Below are positions 1 through 5,108 of a stretch of DNA of 5,108 nucleotides, one piece after another. Below the pieces are notes generated by a model. It searched no databases, was not told the origin of the DNA, and saw only the letters and a list, made by a program, of their open reading frames with translations. The first letter of the stretch is position 1. Every line of letters begins with the position of its first letter. This DNA comes from an uncultured Bacteroidales bacterium (lineage in GTDB: Bacteria; Bacteroidota; Bacteroidia; Bacteroidales; Paludibacteraceae): assembly GCA_937910305.1 (NCBI GenBank), contig CALEPS010000139.1, positions 1 to 5,108 on the forward strand, read 5' to 3'. Both the position numbers and the translations under genes were made by a program.

Positions 1-22
1 ACTCAAATTTAGCAAAAAATAT

Positions 23-66
23 GAAGATACTCCTCCCCCTTCAGGGGGCCGGGGGGCTTCTTTTTT
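23..66. terminator. Strong GC-rich hairpin, probable (possibly bidirectional) intrinsic terminator
   Basis: CCCCC (35-39) can pair with GGGGG (44-48) around a TTCA loop. The stem can be extended by pairing CTCC (30-33) with the G run 53-56, leaving a CC bulge at 49-50, and closed by GAAG (23-26) with CTTC (57-60). On the plus strand the stem is followed at once by a run of T (61-66). On the minus strand it is followed by a six-T run, the complement of 14-19. That layout fits a rho-independent terminator working in either direction for the gene to the left. GC-rich intergenic hairpins of this CCCCCTTCAGGGGG kind are, from memory, common in Bacteroidota, so a dispersed repeat is the alternative. 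The fold was judged by eye. Confidence 0.6.
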
Positions 67-76
67 ACTCTCAAAA

Positions 77-125
77 GGGGGTGATTAGGGGGTGATAAGG
101 GGGTTATTAGGGGGTGATTAGGGGG
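77..125 (+). repeat. 11-base tandem repeat with five G5 tracts, potential G-quadruplex
   Basis: Five GGGGG tracts begin at 77, 88, 99, 110 and 121, spaced exactly 11 bases apart. They are separated by the six-base spacers TGATTA, TGATAA, TTATTA and TGATTA, giving about 4.5 copies of GGGGGTGATTA. Five evenly spaced G5 runs with six-base loops meet the usual sequence rule for an intramolecular G-quadruplex on the plus strand. Two more G runs (44-48 and 51-56) lie just to the left. The array ends about 125 bases before the promoter's -33 element. Whether it regulates anything or is only slippage-generated repeat is unknown. Confidence 0.85.
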
Positions 126-250
126 ATATTCGTGACACGTGACTGATGCGCTGCTATCCTTGTACCCTCTCTCTGCCTTTCGCTTTTCTGCCTATTTGTA
201 AACTAAAAATGACAAAAGATAGACAAAATGATATTTTTTTTGTAAAATAC

Positions 251-281
251 TTGCGCATTTCAAAAACTTTTTGTAATTTTG
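251..281 (+). promoter_or_regulatory. Bacteroides-type sigma-ABfr promoter
   Basis: TAATTTTG at 274-281 is an exact match to the TAnnTTTG -7 box of Bacteroidota. A TTG at 251-253 sits 20 bases upstream, the usual spacing for the -33 element. Transcription should start a few bases after 281, around 287-291, leaving a leader of about 80 A/T-rich bases before the ATG at 369. No operator or riboswitch-like structure is evident in that leader. Confidence 0.75.
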
Positions 282-368
282 CCGCCAAATTGTCGTTTTT
301 GCATAGTAAAATACAACATTTGTTTGATTTATAGTTAATTTTATTGTTTAATCTCTAATTAAAAACGT

Positions 369-443
369 ATGACAAAATTTACTCAAAAATTAGCATGCCT
401 TTTTATGGTAATGCTGTGTTGTGTAAGTTTGCAGGTGATGGCA
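369..443 (+). other. Sec signal peptide (residues 1-25)
   Basis: The start MTKFTQKLACLF has basic residues Lys3 and Lys7, followed by a hydrophobic core rich in Leu, Val, Met and Cys (residues 8-21) and the cleavage-like end Gln-Val-Met-Ala before Gln26-Ser27. An Ala|Gln cut is typical of Bacteroidota exported proteins. The core has Cys16-Cys17 but no lipobox (no small residues at -1 and -3 relative to Cys), so ordinary signal peptidase I cleavage is more likely than a lipoprotein. Confidence 0.85.
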
Positions 444-3400
444 CAGAGTGAGTTAACTGTGGCTGACAGTACGGCTACGAGCTCCTATGTTCCGGCATAT
501 GGTCTGTATGCGGATACACAGAACGCTCGCTCGCAATGTCTCTATCCGGCGAATTTGTTGACCGGCATGAATGGCGGTACGATCTCCCAGATGACATTCT
601 ATCTCTCCTCTCCGGCTTCGGAGGCATGGACGGGTACGTTCCAGGTTAGAATCGGTGAAACCGATGAAACCTCATTATCCAACGGATGGATTGAGGACGA
701 CCTGACCGTTGTCTACACCGGTGCTATGGATGCAACGGGCACAACGCTGACGGTCGTCTTCGATGATGGGTACACCTACAATGGTGGAAACCTGGTGTTC
801 GACTGGTTGGTAACGACTGCCGGTAACTACAAGAGCGCATCTTTCTACTGCGCTTCTTTGACCGGTGCAAGTCGTTATCGTAGCAGCGGTACAGCAGCTG
901 GTTCTGTAGTGGCCTATCTCCCGAAGTGTACATTTGAGTACACCCCTAGCAGCGGTCCTATCATCGTTTGTGACAGCCCGGAAACGGCTGACATTACAGA
1001 CATCACGGCGAACAGCGCAACACTTACCGTCTCCGGTGGTAGCCAGACCTACAACATCGAGATCAAAGGCGGTGCGTATGACGACTGGACGTACTTGCTG
1101 AAGAACACCACGAACACGTCTATTCCTTTGACGGGTCTTACTCCGTACACCTCGTATCAGATTCGTGTTAAGAGTGTTTGCGATGGTGGTGCTACCAGCG
1201 GTTCCAAGACCGTTCAGTTCAAGACTCTCATCGGCATCCCGTATGTAGATGACCTCGCTACACAAGGCGAATGGACTAAGAAACAAGGTCTGCTCAGCGA
1301 TATTATGAGCGGAATGGCCTTCGGCACTGGTTCCGGTACATGGAACTTCGGTGCAAGAAATGGAGTCTTGGGAGGGAACCATGCTTACATGAACCTCTAC
1401 GGCACTTCCTGTAAGAACTGGATCATCAGTCCGATGATCCCGCTTCCGGAGGGTGGCAATTATGTGCTTACTTACCAAGTGGCTTTGACGGATTTTAACA
1501 ATGAAGATCCTATTGAATATCCGACTTCGCAGCAAGATGACAAGCTGGTAGTACTCGTTTCTGCGGATAGCTGCCATACGTGGTCTATTCTTCAGCAATG
1601 GGATAACCAAGGTTCGCCTTATGTCTACAACGCAATCCCGACTACGGGAGAAGAGGTGGAGATTGACCTCAGCGCATATGCTGGTCAGGAAATCCAAATC
1701 GCTTTCTATGGCGAGTCAACCGTTTCGGGTGGCGATAACGATATCCACGTAGGTCACGTCCTCATCGATTATGCTCCGTCTTGTATGACGCCGGATGGAC
1801 TCGTGGCTGCTAACGCCACCAAGAATTCCCTTCAACTCGACTGGAATGCAAAGAGTGGCGAGACCGCTTGGATTCTTCAATACAAGAAGCCGAGTGCGGA
1901 GGAATATACTTCAATCAATATCGCCCAGAAGCCGTACAATCTGCAAGGCTTGGAGGAGTTCACGGAATATCAAGTGCGCGTAGCCGGTAAGTGCTCTGAC
2001 GCAGAGGATGGAACCAGCAAGTTCTGCAAACCGGTTACCTTCAAGACTGCTTCGGGTGTGCCGTTCGTACAATCCTTCGATACGGCTAATTTGGTAAGCG
2101 AGTGGGTTCGCTATGAGGCTCTCCTCAGCGATGTACTCAACGAAGGTGCAACGCTGGAATCCACCAGCAAAGGATGGAATGTAGCAGATGCTAACGGCAT
2201 CTTCCCGTCTGCTGACTATCACCTCGTGCTCAATCTTAAAGATTCTACTTCCAGATATTGGATCGTAGGTCCTACGATTGAGATGGAGGATAACCAACAG
2301 CTCACTTTCGACTTGGCTTTCACCAAGGCTGATGGTAACAAACAAGCGGTTGAAACCGGTAAACAGAACTCGCAGAAGTTCTATGTCTTCATTACTACCG
2401 ATAATGGTGCTACTTGGACCGATATTGCTAAGTGGACCAACTCCGGTGACGGATTCTCGCTCGATGGTATCAATACAGAAGGTCAGACCGCTAAGATTGA
2501 CCTTACTGCGTATGCTACCAATAGTATCAAACTCGCTTTCTACGGTGAATCGACTATTTCGACCGATGCAAGCAATAACCTCCATATCGCAAATGTAAAA
2601 GTTGCGGAGATCCCGGCTTGCTCGAAACCGACCAGTTTGAATATCACCGGTGTCAAAGGCACCACAGCTACAGCTGTTTGGGAGAGCGATGAAGATGGCT
2701 TATGGCAATATGGTTATGTTGTGAAGCCGACTGGCGATTTCGTGCCTGCAGATTCGCTCTTCATAGGTACGACAGATGAAACGACATACGACATGACCGG
2801 ACTCACAGAGACCACGCATTATATGTTCTTCGTTCGTCACATCTGTGGCAACGATACTAGCGAGGCGCTCGTAAAAGAGTTCGCTACTATCCAAACTCCG
2901 ACCGACCTGCCGTATGAGCAGGACTTCGAGACAGTTAACGGATGGAAACTCATCAATGGCGAATTGGAGAACCGCTGGGTATGGGGTGAGTCTGCAAGAG
3001 CAAACAACACGCCGAGCGGTTCGAAAGCACTTTATATCTCCAATGATAACTTAGGTACATATGCCTATACGAGAGGTGGTACGGGTAAAGCCGCTATGGT
3101 TTATGCGGTTAAGACCTTCTACTTCGATCAGGCTGGTATGTATTCCTTCCAGTATGATTGGAAATGCTGGGGTTACAGCTCCTATGATTACTTGCGTGTA
3201 GCGTTGATTCCTGCAGATGTAGAACTCGAGGCTGGAACCGATGTTCTATCCGGATTCTCTTCAACGGCTCTGCCGGAAGGTTGGGCTGCCCTTGATGGTG
3301 GTAGCAGACTCAATCAGGATAGCGCATGGAATCATCAGCTCACTGAGTTGACGATTGACAAGGCGGGTTATTATCAGATGGTATTCGCTTGGAGGAACAA

Positions 3401-5108
3401 CACCTATACTTCCGGTAAGAATCCTCCTGCTGCTGTAGATAATATCAAGATCGCTCGTATCACTTGTACCAAACCGAGCCACTTGACATATGCTGACCTG
3501 ACAGCTACGGGTGTAACCTTCAACTGGGATGCTGTAGATGGTGCTTCCTTCGATTATGCGTTGGTTACTGCGGATGAGGATAGTGCTTTCTTGGCTGATC
3601 CTGTCTTCATCGAGGTTCCGGGTGGTGCGAATACGATTCAGTTCGATACGCTTGCCGCACAGACTACCTATAAGTTCTATCTGCGCAAAGCATGTGGTGG
3701 AGAGGATGGTAATAGCGATGTTATTAGTCTTGATTTCACAACGAAATGTCTCCCATACCCGCTTGCAGCTAACGAGGGTGTATATACCGAAGGCTTTGAG
3801 GATTATGAGGGTACAACCTATGCTGCTGTAGGTGTGGCTCCTGACTGCTGGGATGTAGCTATTAATGGCGGTGCTACTGTGCTCCCGCACGTGATTGGCT
3901 CCGGCTCATACTACTATAAACATGATGGTACGAAAGCTTTGACCTTCCACGGTAAGGGTAACTGCTATGCCGCGTTACCGGTATTTGTAGAAGATTTGAG
4001 CACCCTGCAAATTAAGTTCTGGATGCAAACGGAAAGTGCTACGAATGGCTCATTGACACTGGGTTATATCACTGCAGCGGATAATGGAGACTTTAGCACT
4101 TTCCAGGCTATTACGTCCTTTGCTAACAATAACGGCTCAATGGTTCAACGTGAGGCGGTGCTGAGTGACATCTCTAATGAAGCCTATCGTTTGGCATTCC
4201 GTTGGTATTATAGCGGCCAGTATTCCTGCTGTATTGATGATATCACGGTAGAGGAAATCCCGTCTTGTATGAAGCCGACTGATTTGGCTGTTATTGATAG
4301 TCTTACCACTACCACTTCGGCTACGATTACTTGGACACCGGGTCTCAATGAAACCAACTGGTTCGTTCAGTACAAGAAGACTGCAGACTCTGTTTGGACA
4401 CTCGTTCCGGATTCTGTATTGTCCGATACATTGGTTCTTGCCGGTTTGGAGGCTGCTAACACCTACGACGTTCGCGTAGCTGCTTGGTGTAATACCGCAG
4501 ACTCGACTGCTATCAGCGAGTATACCGCTCCGATCACCATCGCTACCCTTTGCGAGCCGTACTCTATTGCTACGAAGGGTGACTTCATTGAAGGCTTTGA
4601 AGATTATGAGGGTACAACCTATGCTGCTGCTGGTGTGGTTCCTGTTTGTTGGGATGTAGCTATTGCTAATGGCGCAACCGTTTACCCGCATATTTTGGAT
4701 AAGACAAAGAGTACCTCGTACGCTTACGTGCATGAGGGAACAAATGCCTTAACCTTCCATGGTAAGGGTGACTGCTTGGCTGCATTACCGGAATTGGCTG
4801 ATTCGCTCAAGTTCTTGCAGATCGGATTCTGGATGCAAACAGAGAGTGCTACCAACGGTACTTTGTATCTGGGATATATAGATACGGCTGCGTATTACCA
4901 TGACTTGGTTGCGTACGAACGCAGTAATGGAGCGATGTCTTATCGTGAGACGAAATTGGATACGATTCCGGACGAGGCTTATCGTCTGGTATTCCGCTGG
5001 AACTATAGCGGCCAGTATTCCTGCTGTATCGATGATATTAAGATCTCCTACATCCCGGATTGTCAGAAACCGGAGAACGTAGAGGCTGTTGACAGCCTTG
5101 CTACGGCT
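369..5108 (+). CDS. Giant secreted multidomain protein with FN3 and choice-of-anchor J (cleaved-adhesin-like) repeats; C-terminus off the window
   Basis: One frame of 1580 codons stays open to the window edge, so the product is incomplete. The ATG at 369 is chosen because it begins a signal peptide and lies after the promoter with no earlier in-frame coding character. The leader before it (TAATTAAAAACGT) has no Shine-Dalgarno site, as is normal in Bacteroidota. Domains in order: signal peptide 1-25; N-terminal beta domain about 26-200; FN3 201-287, J1 288-471; FN3 472-562, J2 563-750; FN3 751-842, J3 843-1032; FN3 1033-1126, J4 1127-1299; FN3 1300-1394, J5 1395-1564; start of a sixth FN3 from 1565. 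J domains resemble the lectin-like modules of Porphyromonas haemagglutinins and gingipain adhesin regions, so binding or adhesion at the cell surface is inferred. No protease, glycosidase or other catalytic motif is visible, but an enzyme domain could lie in the missing part. Export by the type IX system is likely but cannot be shown without the C-terminus. Codon use and GC content are much higher than the A/T-rich upstream spacer and uniform along the gene. Confidence 0.93.
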   Translation, partial: MTKFTQKLACLFMVMLCCVSLQVMAQSELTVADSTATSSYVPAYGLYADTQNARSQCLYPANLLTGMNGGTISQMTFYLSSPASEAWTGTFQVRIGETDETSLSNGWIEDDLTVVYTGAMDATGTTLTVVFDDGYTYNGGNLVFDWLVTTAGNYKSASFYCASLTGASRYRSSGTAAGSVVAYLPKCTFEYTPSSGPIIVCDSPETADITDITANSATLTVSGGSQTYNIEIKGGAYDDWTYLLKNTTNTSIPLTGLTPYTSYQIRVKSVCDGGATSGSKTVQFKTLIGIPYVDDLATQGEWTKKQGLLSDIMSGMAFGTGSGTWNFGARNGVLGGNHAYMNLYGTSCKNWIISPMIPLPEGGNYVLTYQVALTDFNNEDPIEYPTSQQDDKLVVLVSADSCHTWSILQQWDNQGSPYVYNAIPTTGEEVEIDLSAYAGQEIQIAFYGESTVSGGDNDIHVGHVLIDYAPSCMTPDGLVAANATKNSLQLDWNAKSGETAWILQYKKPSAEEYTSINIAQKPYNLQGLEEFTEYQVRVAGKCSDAEDGTSKFCKPVTFKTASGVPFVQSFDTANLVSEWVRYEALLSDVLNEGATLESTSKGWNVADANGIFPSADYHLVLNLKDSTSRYWIVGPTIEMEDNQQLTFDLAFTKADGNKQAVETGKQNSQKFYVFITTDNGATWTDIAKWTNSGDGFSLDGINTEGQTAKIDLTAYATNSIKLAFYGESTISTDASNNLHIANVKVAEIPACSKPTSLNITGVKGTTATAVWESDEDGLWQYGYVVKPTGDFVPADSLFIGTTDETTYDMTGLTETTHYMFFVRHICGNDTSEALVKEFATIQTPTDLPYEQDFETVNGWKLINGELENRWVWGESARANNTPSGSKALYISNDNLGTYAYTRGGTGKAAMVYAVKTFYFDQAGMYSFQYDWKCWGYSSYDYLRVALIPADVELEAGTDVLSGFSSTALPEGWAALDGGSRLNQDSAWNHQLTELTIDKAGYYQMVFAWRNNTYTSGKNPPAAVDNIKIARITCTKPSHLTYADLTATGVTFNWDAVDGASFDYALVTADEDSAFLADPVFIEVPGGANTIQFDTLAAQTTYKFYLRKACGGEDGNSDVISLDFTTKCLPYPLAANEGVYTEGFEDYEGTTYAAVGVAPDCWDVAINGGATVLPHVIGSGSYYYKHDGTKALTFHGKGNCYAALPVFVEDLSTLQIKFWMQTESATNGSLTLGYITAADNGDFSTFQAITSFANNNGSMVQREAVLSDISNEAYRLAFRWYYSGQYSCCIDDITVEEIPSCMKPTDLAVIDSLTTTTSATITWTPGLNETNWFVQYKKTADSVWTLVPDSVLSDTLVLAGLEAANTYDVRVAAWCNTADSTAISEYTAPITIATLCEPYSIATKGDFIEGFEDYEGTTYAAAGVVPVCWDVAIANGATVYPHILDKTKSTSYAYVHEGTNALTFHGKGDCLAALPELADSLKFLQIGFWMQTESATNGTLYLGYIDTAAYYHDLVAYERSNGAMSYRETKLDTIPDEAYRLVFRWNYSGQYSCCIDDIKISYIPDCQKPENVEAVDSLATA
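444..968 (+). other. N-terminal beta-rich domain of the surface protein (residues 26-200)
   Basis: The segment has no helix-like stretches and alternates short hydrophobic strands with Gly/Asn/Thr turns. It includes Cys57-LeuTyrProAla, a GGTISQMTFYL strand and a following GTFQVRIGE strand. From memory this layout (tyrosine-rich start, YPA motif, GxI..MTFY strand, then VRIGE) recurs at the N-terminus of large secreted Bacteroidales proteins carrying FN3 domains, but I cannot name a Pfam family for it. A beta-sandwich binding or spacer domain is the inferred role. Confidence 0.6.
969..1781 (+). other. Module 1: FN3-1 plus anchor J1 (residues 201-471)
   Basis: FN3-1 (201-287) shows the ANSATLTVS strand, the LTGLTPYTSYQIRVKSVC stretch that marks the E-F-G region, and a closing FKTL strand. 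Cys201 and Cys271 form its cysteine pair. J1 (288-471) opens with IPYVDDLAT..GEW, carries the KNWIISPMIPL strand typical of cleaved-adhesin/J domains, and ends with IQIAFYGESTVS followed by a VLIDY strand. The next FN3 starts at Cys472. Confidence 0.75.
1782..2618 (+). other. Module 2: FN3-2 plus anchor J2 (residues 472-750)
   Basis: FN3-2 (472-562) has NSLQLDWNAKSGE, an ILQYKKP strand, LQGLEEFTEYQVRVAGKC and FKTAS, with Cys472/Cys542 as its pair. J2 (563-750) parallels J1: VPFVQSFDT..SEW at its start, YWIVGPTIEM in place of NWIISPMIPL, a VFITTDNGATWTDI strand, then IKLAFYGESTIS. J1 and J2 are therefore the same subtype, diverged from each other more than J4 and J5 are. Confidence 0.75.
2619..3464 (+). 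other. Module 3: FN3-3 plus anchor J3, a different J subtype (residues 751-1032)
   Basis: FN3-3 (751-842) has TATAVWESDED, an MTGLTETTHYMFFVRHIC segment and a closing FATIQ strand, with Cys751/Cys826 as its pair. J3 (843-1032) starts DLPYEQDFETVNGW and then follows a distinct pattern: NRWVWG, SKALYISND, a TFYFDQAGMYSFQYDWKC strand, a YLRVALIPADVELEAG segment, LPEGWAALDG, and the closing PPAAVDNIKI. This resembles a longer J variant that, from memory, is frequent in Bacteroidales surface proteins. Confidence 0.75.
3465..4265 (+). other. Module 4: FN3-4 plus anchor J4 (residues 1033-1299)
   Basis: FN3-4 (1033-1126) has GVTFNWDAVDG, TLAAQTTYKFYLRKAC and a closing LDFTTK strand, with Cys1033/Cys1109 as its pair. 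J4 (1127-1299) belongs to a third, cysteine-rich subtype: a GFEDYEGTTYAA start, DCWDVAI around Cys1160, a TFHGKGNC segment with Cys1199, KFWMQTESATNGSL, and a YSCCIDDI end with Cys1287-Cys1288. Its sister copy is J5 in the next module. Confidence 0.75.
3789..4268 (+). repeat. Intragenic direct repeat, copy A (anchor J4)
   Basis: This stretch matches 4590-5063 in the same orientation and frame. Bases 3789-3828 match 4590-4629 with a single difference over 40 bases, and 4209-4234 match 5004-5029 exactly over 26 bases. Further blocks match with mainly third-position changes, including the TTCTGGATGCAAAC block. The offset drifts from 801 to 795 bases, so in-frame indels have accumulated since duplication. 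Confidence 0.85.
4266..5060 (+). other. Module 5: FN3-5 plus anchor J5 (residues 1300-1564)
   Basis: FN3-5 (1300-1394) has SATITWTPG, a WFVQYKKTADSVW strand and a TYDVRVAAWC segment, with Cys1300/Cys1374 as its pair. It also holds five Asp-Ser/Thr-x motifs of the Bacteroidota O-glycosylation type. J5 (1395-1564) repeats J4 closely, keeping GFEDYEGTTYAA, CWDVAIA (Cys1427), TFHGKGDC (Cys1469), FWMQTESATNG and YSGQYSCCIDDI (Cys1552-Cys1553). A sixth FN3 begins at Cys1565 (5061) and is cut by the window edge after 16 residues. Confidence 0.75.
4590..5063 (+). repeat. Intragenic direct repeat, copy B (anchor J5)
   Basis: This is the partner of 3789-4268. The conserved blocks encode the start (GFEDYEGTTYAA), the centre (TFHGKG, FWMQTESATNG) and the end (YSGQYSCCIDD) of the J5 domain. 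The segments between them differ in length and sequence. Since another FN3 starts right after copy B, more copies may follow beyond the window. Confidence 0.85.

Larger units (their letters stand above)
1..368. other. Intergenic region upstream of the giant surface-protein gene
   Basis: No protein-coding gene is supported here. From left to right it holds a GC-rich hairpin with T tracts (23-66), an 11-base G-tract tandem repeat (77-125), a short CGTGACA/CGTGACT direct repeat (131-144), an A/T-rich stretch with nothing I recognise (about 145-250), a Bacteroides-type promoter (251-281) and an untranslated leader (about 288-368). The only open frame of note, 146-334 on the plus strand, would be read straight through the promoter. 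It has low-complexity, Phe/Lys/Leu-rich content typical of translated A/T-rich spacer. Whatever gene lies to the left ends before the window or within its first few bases. Confidence 0.8.

Noticed and set aside
146..334. 62-codon plus-strand open frame
   Set aside because: It runs across the promoter and leader, has spacer-like composition, lacks a ribosome-binding context and recognisable domains, and the real gene starts 35 bases later.
1..368. CRISPR array or mobile-element end, suggested by the regular repeat at 77-125
   Set aside because: The 11-base repeat with 6-base spacers that are themselves nearly identical is far too short for CRISPR. No transposase, inverted terminal repeats or target duplications are visible.
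675..1697. 340-codon minus-strand open frame
   Set aside because: It is the codon-aligned antisense shadow of the giant gene. Its translation has no recognisable domain, whereas the plus strand gives clear FN3 and J domains.
1911..2585. 224-codon minus-strand open frame
   Set aside because: Same antisense register as the other shadows, explained by scarcity of TTA, CTA and TCA codons in the sense gene.
2278..2598. 106-codon plus-strand frame in another register
   Set aside because: Lies wholly inside the anchor J2 coding sequence, is rich in Arg/Ser/Leu as out-of-frame reads often are, and has no start signal.
3261..3890. 209-codon minus-strand frame, with part of its translation (SYIPxxRxHTxSSIGCTLII) resembling that of the frame at 4137-4733
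   Set aside because: The similarity is only the reverse complement of the duplicated start of J4 and J5 on the plus strand, so it is not evidence of a repeated antisense gene family.
369..5108. Novel multi-gene defence or secretion system
   Set aside because: Only one gene is present, and its modules are recognisable FN3 and J-type surface domains. Nothing indicates nucleases, ATPases or other system components.

Overview
The window looks like chromosomal DNA of a member of the Bacteroidota, most likely the order Bacteroidales (a gut, rumen or oral type). The clues are a promoter of the Bacteroides class (TTG, 20 bases, TAATTTTG), an A/T-rich leader without a Shine-Dalgarno site, a signal peptide ending Met-Ala before Gln, and a very large secreted protein built from fibronectin type III (FN3) and choice-of-anchor J / cleaved-adhesin-like modules. 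Genus cannot be read from this sequence.

Layout. Bases 1-368 are non-coding. They hold a strong GC-rich hairpin flanked by T tracts on both strands (terminator-like, 23-66), a regular 11-base tandem repeat with five G5 tracts (77-125), an A/T-rich stretch with nothing recognisable, and the promoter (251-281) with an untranslated leader of about 80 bases. From 369 to the right edge there is one uninterrupted plus-strand reading frame of 1580 codons with no stop, so the gene runs off the window. It is the only gene supported here. The sizeable open frames on the minus strand within it are codon-aligned shadows.

The protein has a signal peptide, an N-terminal beta-rich domain, then five complete FN3 + J modules of 265-282 residues and the start of a sixth FN3. 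The J domains fall into three visible types: J1/J2, J3 and J4/J5. J4 and J5 are a clear internal duplication, visible at the DNA level. Each complete FN3 carries a regularly spaced pair of cysteines. No enzyme domain is visible in the part present. The likely role is a cell-surface or secreted adhesin or binding scaffold. A type IX secretion signal would be expected at the missing C-terminus.

I do not see an undescribed multi-gene system here. The observations most worth a second look are the 11-base G-tract array upstream of the gene and the modular, recently duplicated architecture of the giant protein.
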